From contig JAZARR010000221.1 of assembly GCA_037389465.1 (NCBI GenBank), positions 4,504,501 through 4,568,500 on the forward strand: a stretch of 64,000 bases of DNA, in the 5' to 3' direction. Below the pieces are notes generated by a model. That model did no database searches and was not told the DNA's origin. It saw only the letters and a list, made by a program, of their open reading frames with translations. The DNA comes from Baylisascaris procyonis (taxonomy: Eukaryota > Nematoda > Chromadorea > Rhabditida > Ascarididae). The position numbers were made by a program, and so were the translations under genes. Below are positions 44,201 to 53,106 of this stretch, piece by piece (positions within the stretch are counted from its first letter, which is position 1; each line of letters starts with the position of its first letter).

Positions 44201-47200
44201 TATAAATCTTTTTTTTTAATTTTACTAGAAAGAAACAGCGCATAGTACATAACAAATAAATGTACTATAGCAATGCACTTTTTATTAAACCCGTTATCGA
44301 GTGAGATTAACTTGATGTAATTAATGTTCAAAATAAGAGAATAAAAAAAATTTTTTTTTACATGAAATAGAAGTATTTAGAACTCACCTTCTTTTGAATG
44401 ATTTTCTTTTTTGCTTCTGAGCAACTATACAACGAAAGATTGGCAAGTGCAAGTGCTGCATGACGCAATGTTGTTGGAGTATCAGTAGCACGTTTACAAG
44501 TAAGAAGAATATGATCCAATACACCATATTCGATTAGCCTAAATGGATGGATTATCAATAAATACATTATAATATTCAAATTGAAAAGTGAAATATTAAT
44601 AAATTTACTTAAATACTCAGAAGATGAGTTAAGCTCTCATAAATGAAATCAATTTTTGCAAATTTTCCGTCAACGATTTCAAAGTATGGCTGAAATTTTA
44701 AAATTCAACATATTGAATAATATGAATATGAAGTTAACAAATGGAAAAACGCGGCAAGTAAATTGGCATAGTATGTGTTTTTTGCATTTATAATCATTAT
44801 GTCAATCATTTTAGTGAATTTGTAAGAGAGAATGAAATATGCACAATAATGCATAAATATTCCTTTGGAACAAATTGCCCATAAAAGCTTTGAATTGAAG
44901 ACTTCTTAATCGAAAATATCTATAATATGTCAATAAATTTTATTCAAACAAATTCACAAAGATTAATATCATTGACGAAATTATTGAATAGAAAGCACAA
45001 ATACACATAACTAAAGATAAACATCACAATGACTAAGCTTAGATAAGTTAGCATGACTCATATAAGAGATGCGCTTATAAGGAGGATTTTTTTTTTGTAT
45101 TACCTCGATAAGCGATGCAAAAATTCTCTCTAAAAGCCTTTTGAAGAATAGTTGATTTTGCACGATCGCTGAACGAAGAATACAGAATGCTGCATGCTTT
45201 ATCGAATCATCCTATCATTTTATCGATCAAATTGCATTGATTAATTAATAATGCACTACGTTTTTTTTTCGATCAAACTGGCGCTGATTATCATATCAGT
45301 TAAATATCAGCACAAAGAGTACAATTGAAGATATTTTTCTATCAACAAATGAGCCTCAAACTTTTGCACGTGATTGTATTGTTTACATTTTTGATGAGAT
45401 GGCAACTCTCCATCGATATATTGAGCCATAAATGAATATTAAACAATTCTATATGAACAACTTAACGAAAAAAAAAATTAAAAACATTTAAATTAAGAGA
45501 ATATTAGGCAAATGTTTTATAGGACATCGGTATTTATTTAAATAGAAGCGTTATCGATTTTGAGCTCAAGGAAATGCTCGCAATTAAGACGGGACTTGTA
45601 TTCACTAAGGAGTTGATATATTTAGGGTTTTAGTTTTATCAATTTATTGCATCTTTAGAGAGATATTTGAAAGTTATTTACTTGTTAAATGAACGCACTT
45701 AATGTTTGATGTTAGTTATTTAACGGAAAATCAGAATAAAAGACGATGATGTCGCATGATGTTTTATGAGTGATGCGCACTTGAAAGAATTCTTGAAAAA
45801 TTTTTTCTCACATGGCAAAAGACTTTTTTTACGATGAAGGGTTTCCCTCCTGGGGAAGTTTTATTGAAGGGTCTTATATTCAAGCATATACAGTGAAACT
45901 TCCCAAGTGTAACTTTTCAACTCGATTTACTCATTTCAAAGTAAGAGTTCTTCAAATAATTCGTTATTATATTTGAACGCGATGCATCAACTATGCAAAA
46001 AAAAAAGGATAAAAGCAAGTAAACATATATACCTGTACGAGGTTGCTGTAGAATGTTTGAAGAGACTCTCCATAATCGATAAAGACATCCGCTGCTGTTC
46101 GGGATTTTTACTTAATTTCATAGCGGTGGCAACCAATTTCTTGAGGTAACCCTTATTGACGATATACTCACGATTATTCAACGATAGACATTCCTCCAAT
46201 ACCCTTCCACATGCCAAACGTACTGTAATAATATTTGCATTTCTACTGTATACGAGAAATCAATTGCAATCAAAAAAAAAAAAAAAAAAATCGCTGCTCG
46301 TTAGCCCAGTATTTTATGTAATTTAATAAAAATAAAATTTTCTGGCTGAAACATTAAGAGTTCAGCCAATCAATTGAATGGATATTTTGCTAGTGCAGTA
46401 ATGAAGTAGTTTATTGGGAAAGAAATGTTCCTATGCAAATAGAAAAAATAATAACATAATAGATTAAAAATGAATACACCTTTAAATAATCTAAATAAAA
46501 ACCATAAAGCCATAAAAAACGAGTATTAAAGGTTTAGAAAAAAAAAAATTTGAAATTGATGAATTATTAATACTATATAAGAGGGAAGACAATGCGAAAC
46601 AATAAAAGAAAAGAAGAATTAATGCACCTGGTTCACAAGTTTGTGCTTTGATGAAATGCATAATGAGCGCATCGAGATAGTTTTGATCACGAAGAAAATC
46701 GCATAACGCATAAGAGAGATCGTGCGATATTTTCGGAAACATCCAAGCTTTTGTCATTACCTTTGCCACTATCGTACAACCCTGTAATTCTCAATAATAT
46801 TTCTTATTGCTCTTTCGTTGTGAAGGAATTATTATTTGCATAGCATTTGATCTAATAAAATTCAAATAGGGGTACCGTTTCGATCACTAATTGGCTCATA
46901 AAATTTACTGACATTTCTTTCCACTAAACGACAAAAAACCTCTCGCGAAAAATTTTCAGCAGCAATCTACAATTCAAAAAAAAAAAAAATAGATCTAAAT
47001 TCATTTTCTTTTCAATAAGAACTTGAGAAAATAATATTATATGTGATTATGTCAATGATACAAATAATCGGAAAAGTTTCGATACAAGAAACTTAAATAT
47101 TGATTTAAATAACACTCAAGATATTTGAGTTCAAAATGTTATTCCATTGTTTCATTAAGTTATCAACATTGAGCGTGAAAAGAAATTTCTGCATATTGAA

Positions 47201-50200
47201 TTTTCTTATGGAATTTTCTGCATATTTCGATTGCATCATTTAATTCGATTATTTTAGCAGCATGAAATTCATACCAACGCATTACTCTCATTCTCATATA
47301 CCTTCGCATATTATCTGTGTTTTATGCACGGATGTGCTCATATGTATTTGGTTGTTTCAATGTGTGAACCATTAAAGATGAAGCTACGAAATGCGGCGGG
47401 TATAATCTAGATCCTTGACATCGTGTAATCTCTGTACTAAATTCTAAGGTGACCCGTCAACCTTTAAACGAATTCGACATCGAAATGCAGGTGAAATTAT
47501 AGGTGTTTTATAATCAGTCAAGCAGCATTTCGCTATTGGTCAAGTTGCATTTTGTAGTTGATCAAGTCGAAAATGATAATCTTTGCACAAGGTTTGCATG
47601 AGCGGTCGGTTTCATCAAAACGTAAACACATGATTACGAATTTAGCAATAATCCATGAAACGAATTGGTCTCATGGATAAAACTCTAAAAGCGCATATCA
47701 TGCCAGCTAAAGATGTCGGGCTTTCCCACTTATTATTTCGAAAGATTCTTAAAACCCTTTTAAAAAATCGAGATGCGAAATGTAAAACTGTTCCGTAGTT
47801 CAATTTCTATCAACCGTAAACACTCACCACTGCCAAAGACAAATTTGTACTTTGTATCTTATAGGTTATTGCTTGGCCAACTATGTTAGACAACTGCAAA
47901 CACTCAGTATTATCAACTACGCAATTGTGCTTTGTGTCTTGTATTTTGACCAACTATTTTCTAACAAAACACGAAATCATCTCCATAACACAACCCCCGC
48001 TCAGACCCTTGTCATACCATCAATACAATTGATCTATCGCAGAGATGAGCTGCATCATCTTCACAGCACTAGATCACCAATAACGCATGTCTGGCATCAT
48101 CCACTGTATTCATTTACACGAATACCAACGACCCAATTCAAAGTTAATAGCTGATTTAGTCATTTTGCAAATTTCCCAATATCATTATATATGTTGTTAA
48201 ATACAGTATGGAAATTGCCGCGAATAAAGCATCTGAACCTCCGATTTAAAACAATTTCTTGCCCATTCAAACCTCTCATAAATTAAAATATCGCAATTAG
48301 TAGGGCATGATATTCAATATGGAATATTTTGAAAAAGCATATATTAAACTTTGATGATAAATTAGATATTGATTTTAAAATAAAGTGCCGAAGAGCGAAG
48401 TTTGTAGGTGAATCTCAAATTACACGATCTTCAAATAGGTGGAAATAATATCATCCGAAAAGAGGCCAAAAAATATTTTATAAAGAAAAACCGTTGAAAG
48501 CATACCTCGATGATCTGCTCATCGCTACCTTGTCCGATATGCTGGAATGCTTTATCGATGAAATTCTGATATTTGGAGAGTTTTGTCTTGAGTGTATGCA
48601 TCATCATCACTTGTTCGGTGTGCGAATGTTTCGTCAATGGACCATTTGTAACCGTATCCTGCAAAGAATGTTGTCGTTTTTATATTTTCTTCTCTTATTT
48701 TTGCATTCTATTTTGCAACAAACATCGTAATCTCTATGCTTTTATATTGGACTTTTCATCACCTATACAATTTTTACATCAAGGAATAGAACCACCTTCA
48801 TTTTACTATTTCGTATGCAATTCAAAGGGAACCAGAAGAGATTTATTATCGCATACATTAAAACGAATTAATTCGTTACCGTACCGCCGCATCATGAGGT
48901 TCTAGGTGGTGTGTTAGTTCAGCTCTTCGTAGCTATACCTTATAGAAGGCTTCACTTAGATGTTTTCTATTATCCCTTCCATACTGAAGGGGTGTACGTA
49001 AGCAATTGGTGAATTTAGAATTATTTGTGCCCTATGAGGGCGGAATTATTCTCCTCCACCTAACACTGAGAACTCGCATGATGCGAAGAGAATGCGCGGC
49101 CCTTACTGAAGACATCAGGAATGAAAGTAAAGTTGCCTCTCGCTGCTATGATCGAAATCAGAGGGACCATGTAGGGGTTCGAAAAATATTGAGGCTGCAT
49201 GATGGAATAATACGTTTGCGCTATGAACAATTATAAATTGGCGGATGTAGTAAATAAAAATTATCAAATAGGTTGAGATGCATATGAGACGTGAGATAGA
49301 GGAAGGCGAAATGTTCTGTACGCAAAGGAAGCACATGCAAGCATTTGATGGCAGTTGAAAGGGAATACATACCTGTTATTAAATTTGCACTTTAATAGTT
49401 CTTAAATGTAAATCTCAAATTGTACTCAAACGAAGAGCCACTAATTTCACTGATGAAAACTTATAGGTTTATGCTTTTAACGTGTTTATACGCTTATGAT
49501 ATCTCGCCTTATCATTCTGCTTCCTATGGTCATCTCGATAATCTCTGCATACTGCCCATGTGGCGGCATTTTCTCATCTCTTGCGATATAAAGTGCCACC
49601 TTCTAGCTTGTGGATGCCAATCCGCCTCATAAATCTAATTTAACACGAAACGTTGCTTTCTTTTTGGACTAGAGCCTACCGGAAATAAATGGTAAAATTT
49701 AGATCAGAAATAATGACGATCCCAAAAGATGAAAGAAAAATTTGCGATTAATATTATACAAAAAAAGAGATTGCTACAATATTGAAATTTTTTATCACAT
49801 AATATATCTCTTGCCATTATTTATCGTATAATATATCGGTTGCAGTCGAATTAAATGATATATGTAACAATATAGAGAGATATAATCTTAACATTTCAAA
49901 TCTATTCTAGTAGTACACCATTCATTACATTCCAATTGCAATCTTTTAACGCTTATCAATACACTCATTTATGACCCATGGGAAAATCTCTAAGAAGTGT
50001 TTAAATTGAAAAAAAAAAAACTATAAATGGGCAAAAGTTGAAGAACTTTAAATAAAAAGAATTCCTTTTAACAATTCAGAATTTTCAATGCAAAAATTAA
50101 CCAATTTTCAAAAAAAAAGGCAATCGATTGAATCGAATTGTTTATTTTTCTCAATAGGCATATATATGCACTTTTTTTTTGCGCGTTCCACATAAACCAA

Positions 50201-53106
50201 ACGTAGATAATTCAGCAAATAGCAAGTCCATAGTTCGTGGATCATCAAACACAATTATCGCTCAAGCAGGAACTAATCAACTTCTATGCAGTTCAGCAGG
50301 TACGATTGAAGAAAGTTGTTACTCGATGCTTGAGTCTCTTTTACCTTATATCAAATCGTCTTTTTAACGTCTCTGCAAGATTCAGTAAAAATCCACGTAT
50401 AATGAAATCCATTATAGAACATTTACGAAAGTTCTCCATATTATGGGAATTTTAAATTGAAAACCATAGAATATAGTCATCATTGGTTAAATGTCGGATA
50501 ACTCCTTTAGCCATCATTTCAATAGATAGAACTTATCCATTAAATTAGAATTTGACCGAGTATCCGTTCACCTTTAACTGTCTAATTAAGTCAATAACCA
50601 TTTTTGCAAATCAAATAACCTTTCAGTAAAGTATTCGGTTATTCGGTTTTACATTCAACCAAATAAAACACTACGGTATGCATGTATTTATGTGGTGATT
50701 AAATGATAAACGCAAATTTTTATGTCAATTTATATCGCACTTAGCAGGAAATTCTAGCTCATTATATTGCACTCTTATTTAAACATTAATATCAATTCAA
50801 ATATGTTTTATTATTAGAGTATTTAATAGTTGTTCAATGATATACGGATGACTATGGCGCAGATTAAAATTTAGACAAAAGAGATATCATTTTTTTGTTG
50901 CATCTTGAAGCGGTATATTTATTGATAAATCGCCATCAACAAAGCAAAAAAAAAAAAAAAAACTATCCATAAAGAACAATGAAAACAGATCCTAAAAATC
51001 AGATAATAGCAACAATCGATAGAATAAATATTTATGAAGATGAAATAAAATAATCAAAAAATTTTACGACCATATATTTAAGGTATAACCTCAGTAAAAT
51101 TTATATTTATTAAGTGAGAGCAGTCGAAATTGCAGTCAATTACTATTAAATTCAATGAGTGAAAGATGGATCTGAAGAAATAAATGCTCTAATGTTGAAC
51201 ACTCGTTACCACATTTAATGCCAAGAAATGTTTTCTCAATTGTCACGAAAAATGATGTTTGAAGTATAAGTTGAATAAAACGATACTTGCAAATAACTTA
51301 CTTGAAATAAATTCAATCGGCCAGGAGGTGAGGAACGTGGATCGGCAATCGGCGATAAATCGTCAATTGTAACGTCCATTTCAGGTGCGGGTAATGAGCA
51401 TGTACCTGCTGCAGATCCTTCACTCTTGAAACGACGATATTCTGATTCCTTAAAGAGCATTGGCAAGATAAACAGCTATCTGATCTGTCATCGACTTATA
51501 AAGAGGCCTGCTAGATATCTATTGATAATTAATGAGGCTTCTCCCCTTAGTAATGACGAGAACACCGAAACGTACATGGTAATTGGAATTCGTATTTGAA
51601 ATACATACATCTAAGATATTCTGACTACACAGTATGTAGTTAAATACATCTAGAAAAAAATGAATAGAGCGATAATATTGTGATCTCATTTAACTATGAG
51701 GGATGTCTACTGAGTGGTCACAAAAAATGTTACGTAAATAAATAAAATAATTTAGTACGATAAATTAATTACAAAATCAGAGATTTAAAAAAAAAGATTT
51801 TAAAATAAAGTGAAACTTTTAAAGTTGTATTCATCAAGAGTGAAATACGGTAATATATGAGGGGTGTATAAGAGCAAAAGCATTTATGGGAGGAGTGTTG
51901 CAAAAAAAAAAAAAGTGGATGACAAACAGTGAGGCGACCTTGCGTGACGTTGATGGTTCCACGCTGCCACTAGGGCATGGCGTAGAAAGAGACTGCTGCA
52001 GACGCATCTCGCCAGCTGGACTCTGCAACATTTATAAATCAGCTAGCATCCTCATGCGAATTTCCTCCGGAAAAATTATACTCACTGTAACCGTCTAAGA
52101 GCAGTGGCACTTGTAATAGCCATCTATGAATTCCACAAATATAGGAGAGCGAGGAGATGTTGTTGGTTTTGGAGAGTCAAGTCGATAGGGAGTAGATTGA
52201 GGGAATTTTGTGAGAGCAAAAGACATCCTCAACATGACTTCAAGCTTTTCAACCAGTCGCGCGTTAATACAGCCATACCCATGGAAAATTTTATCTCCTT
52301 TTCTATAGCAATTATGAATTTTTGGACATTAAGAGTTCTACTCGAGAAACTGCGAAGTCTCTTCAACTCCTCCTCAACCCTTCACGTCTTTCATTCTTTG
52401 ATTGAAAAATATGGGCGTATCAAAGGTGAAGATTCTTGTCCGATGTAATATTTATGTTATTTTTACACTCATTTCTCAATCAATTAGTAATGTTAATAAG
52501 ACGTGAACAATGTCCACATCAGTTAATATTGAATGAACAATATATCTATTAATATTATTTGTACCTTTTCTATCAATTACAATACCAATATCGAAAAAAT
52601 GTTGAGCACATCAGCAAAAAATCTTTAGTTGTAAGAACAATAGTAAAATAAATAAATCGTTATAGAAGTAGATTACTTCTGTCTCATTGAGTACTGTGTT
52701 GTTACGCTTGAGTTCGAGCTCAGCGGGTCGCAACATCGCAGCCGGATCATCAATGGCATTCGGTTGCCGCATAAGTCCATTCGGTAGTGCACCGCAAACT
52801 GTTGTCGTACTACGAAGTGGAGCTCGCAAAGGAATTGATGCCGGCGGGGTACCAACACTAGCAGTTGTACCCCCATTAATCGCTGGCGGTGTTCCTATAC
52901 AACTTGGAGGTCCACCGCAAATCGAATGTGGAGCAGCACCTCCAATTGGAGGTGCACTTCGAGGTGGGGGTGGAGGCAACGCGATGGCCGGTTTACGTGG
53001 ACGACACGAATCGACCGATTGGTGCAATCGCGGCTGCTCGTGTGTTGACGATGGCGATTCGCAGTCAAGATCGTCGTCGTCCAGTTCTAGCCACAGATCG
53101 TCTGTT
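19548..53106 (-). CDS. tir-1: TIR-1/SARM1/Ect4 NAD hydrolase, 5'-incomplete, 17 exons
   Basis: Complement of join 19548-19601, 20124-20258, 20626-20844, 21280-21435, 21737-21870, 22221-22428, 23285-23437, 24470-24637, 35726-35837, 39457-39683, 44388-44538, 46033-46222, 46628-46781, 48506-48658, 51302-51448, 51939-52022, 52677-53106. All phases agree, giving at least 957 residues. Order: Asp- and Pro-rich N-terminal region (1-220), armadillo repeats (about 225-590), SAM1 (about 592-656), SAM2 (657-725), TIR (about 742-890), Ser/Thr/Arg-rich tail. SARM1-family TIR domains hydrolyse NAD+; ARM repeats inhibit and SAM domains oligomerise them. The glutamate of WIHKE (residue 822) matches the SARM1 catalytic Glu. 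The protein is close to fly Ect4 throughout ARM-SAM-TIR. Exons 5' of 53106 were not found. Confidence 0.95.
20124..20258 (-). CDS. tir-1: tir-1 exon: Ser/Thr/Arg-rich tail
   Basis: 45 codons, phase 0, acceptor TTTTTAG, donor ACG|GTAATA. Low-complexity tail ([16 protein letters not shown] and on), as in the disordered C-terminus of fly Ect4. If the donor is not used, the frame stays open to about 19971. Confidence 0.75.
20626..20844 (-). CDS. tir-1: tir-1 exon: TIR end
   Basis: 73 codons, acceptor TGTTGCAG, donor [29 protein letters not shown], the [17 protein letters not shown] block and [11 protein letters not shown] complete the TIR fold. Confidence 0.96.
21280..21435 (-). CDS. tir-1: tir-1 exon: TIR with catalytic glutamate
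   Basis: 52 codons, phase 0, acceptor TTTCAG, donor [27 protein letters not shown] is the BB-loop region. The exon ends NCEDWIHKE, whose last Glu corresponds to the NADase glutamate of SARM1 (E642). Confidence 0.96.
21737..21870 (-). CDS. tir-1: tir-1 exon: SAM-TIR linker and TIR start
   Basis: Two bases plus 44 codons, acceptor TTTTCAG, donor [29 protein letters not shown] opens the TIR domain, followed by [11 protein letters not shown] before the BB loop. Confidence 0.96.
22221..22428 (-). CDS. tir-1: tir-1 exon: SAM2
   Basis: 69 codons plus one base, acceptor TTTTAG, donor CAAG|GTAAAA. It carries [32 protein letters not shown] and [19 protein letters not shown] domains assemble the active octamer or higher oligomer in the family. 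Confidence 0.96.
23285..23437 (-). CDS. tir-1: tir-1 exon: SAM1
   Basis: 51 codons, phase 0, acceptor ATTTAG, donor AAG|GTAAAC. It carries [20 protein letters not shown], the [13 protein letters not shown] helix and [13 protein letters not shown] of the first SAM domain. Confidence 0.96.
24470..24637 (-). CDS. tir-1: tir-1 exon: last ARM and SAM1 start
   Basis: 56 codons, acceptor TTTTCAG, donor [29 protein letters not shown] and [18 protein letters not shown] are nearly identical to fly Ect4. [16 protein letters not shown] begins SAM1. Confidence 0.96.
25625..25719. repeat. 47-bp tandem duplication
   Basis: The block starting AACGATTCGATGCAAAATAC recurs 47 bases later, with one G/A difference near the end. 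Two copies only. Confidence 0.85.
26089..26178 (-). CDS. Candidate alternative first exon of tir-1 (ARM-less isoform)
   Basis: An ATG at 26178 in AAAATGG context opens exactly 30 codons ([20 protein letters not shown] and ten more), ending at AAG|GTGACT. It ends in phase 0, the phase needed to join the exon at 24637, 1.45 kb away, whose normal partner is 11 kb upstream. The peptide is short and strongly basic. The result would be a SAM-SAM-TIR protein lacking nearly all ARM repeats. The frame stays open upstream to about 26283, which may be 5' UTR. Confidence 0.45.
26567..27034 (+). other. 155-codon open frame, unrecognised
   Basis: A plus frame open from just after a TGA to the stop at 27032-27034, with no ATG near its beginning. 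The first third includes Cys residues ([10 protein letters not shown]). The rest is Gln/Lys/Ser-rich ([18 protein letters not shown]). It is long for this AT-rich DNA, but the minus strand is also partly open here. No function assigned. Confidence 0.2.
26655..26664 (-). promoter_or_regulatory. TATA-like element upstream of the alternative tir-1 exon
   Basis: TATATATA reads on the minus strand about 480 bases upstream of the ATG at 26178, at the edge of a GC-richer island. Weak as a motif on its own; the position is the only support. Confidence 0.2.
28785..28807. repeat. (GAAA)n-type short repeat
   Basis: Repeated AAAG tetramers within a purine-rich stretch that continues to about 28850. Confidence 0.7.
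35726..35837 (-). CDS. tir-1: tir-1 exon: ARM repeats
   Basis: One base plus 37 codons: [20 protein letters not shown] then [17 protein letters not shown]. Acceptor CATTTAG, donor CAG|GTAATT. The next exon lies 11 kb away. Confidence 0.95.
35838..39456 (-). other. tir-1 intron
   Basis: AT-rich. It holds a purine run with five GGG tracts at 36321-36353. No exon-like segment recognised. Confidence 0.8.
39457..39683 (-). CDS. tir-1: tir-1 exon: ARM repeats
   Basis: 75 codons plus two bases, acceptor ATCTCAG, donor CAG|GTTCGT. It includes [30 protein letters not shown] and [11 protein letters not shown], all closely shared with fly Ect4. Confidence 0.95.
41188..41222. repeat. (TA)n microsatellite
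   Basis: About 17 uninterrupted TA dinucleotides inside a tir-1 intron. Confidence 0.95.
43461..43507. repeat. 25-bp tandem duplication
   Basis: TATAAAAGAAGTTGATGTGC occurs twice with 25-base spacing, within locally GC-richer DNA. Confidence 0.8.
44388..44538 (-). CDS. tir-1: tir-1 exon: ARM repeats
   Basis: One base plus 50 codons, acceptor CATTTAG, donor AAG|GTGAGT. It starts [20 protein letters not shown] and ends with the conserved [11 protein letters not shown]. Confidence 0.95.
44609..45211 (-). other. Splice-bounded ARM-like open segments in a tir-1 intron
   Basis: Segment 45104-45211 has 36 codons ([20 protein letters not shown]), acceptor ATGATAG and donor GAG|GTAATA. Segment 44609-44689 has acceptor AATTTCAG, 26 codons and a TAA ([19 protein letters not shown]). 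They join at phase 0. Neither fits the tir-1 phase here (phase 2), so they would belong to a nested transcript or a decayed exon pair. No family recognised. Confidence 0.25.
46033..46222 (-). CDS. tir-1: tir-1 exon: ARM repeats
   Basis: 190 nt, opening with two bases that complete a Val codon and ending with two bases of an Arg codon. It includes [20 protein letters not shown] and [18 protein letters not shown]. Acceptor TATTACAG, donor CAG|GTATAT. Confidence 0.94.
46628..46781 (-). CDS. tir-1: tir-1 exon: ARM repeats
   Basis: 51 codons plus one base, acceptor AATTACAG, donor CCAG|GTGCAT. The residues [20 protein letters not shown] and [12 protein letters not shown] are typical of the first ARM repeats, where SARM1 senses NAD+/NMN. 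Confidence 0.93.
46913..46966 (-). CDS. Candidate in-frame cassette exon of tir-1
   Basis: 18 codons ([18 protein letters not shown]), phase 0 at both ends, acceptor ATTGTAG, donor AAT|GTCAGT. The same GTCAGT donor is used by the exon at 24470. Both flanking tir-1 exons meet at phase 0, so inclusion keeps frame. Family members join IIE to GCTIVAKVM without an insert, so this is either an alternative exon or a decoy. It is not counted in the main model. Confidence 0.35.
48506..48658 (-). CDS. tir-1: tir-1 exon: entry to the ARM domain
   Basis: 51 codons, phase 0, acceptor TTTGCAG, donor GAG|GTATGC. It carries [20 protein letters not shown] and [12 protein letters not shown], the highly conserved segment leading into the ARM repeats. 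It ends IIE, which joins directly to GCTIVAKVM in the known family. Confidence 0.92.
48659..51301 (-). other. tir-1 intron
   Basis: No exon-like sequence fits the phase. A GC-richer plus-strand frame at 49006-49236 has no recognised motif. Confidence 0.7.
51302..51448 (-). CDS. tir-1: tir-1 exon: conserved linker before ARM
   Basis: 49 codons, phase 0, donor CAA|GTAAGT (consensus). It includes [20 protein letters not shown] and ends RLNLFQ, a motif block I associate with TIR-1 orthologues. The acceptor TTTAAG is only fair. Confidence 0.8.
51939..52022 (-). CDS. tir-1: tir-1 exon: Ser/Pro linker
   Basis: 28 codons, phase 0 at both ends, acceptor TGTTGCAG, donor AAG|GTCGCC. It begins [20 protein letters not shown]. 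The phase matches both neighbours. The donor is weak, so it could be skipped in some transcripts. Confidence 0.65.
52677..53106 (-). CDS. tir-1: tir-1 exon: acidic then proline-rich N-terminal region
   Basis: Acceptor GATTTAG, donor GAA|GTAATC. One base completes the previous codon, then 143 codons. It starts [20 protein letters not shown], passes through a PPPPPP run and Gly/Pro/Thr-rich sequence, and ends NNTVLNETE. It is likely disordered. The plus strand is also open here, which is a composition shadow. Confidence 0.75.

Larger units (their letters stand above)
39684..44387 (-). other. tir-1 intron
   Basis: It holds an AT-dinucleotide microsatellite, a 106-codon minus-strand open frame (42424-42744) and a GC-richer stretch at 43330-43760 with a 25-bp tandem pair. 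No exon is assigned. Confidence 0.8.
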
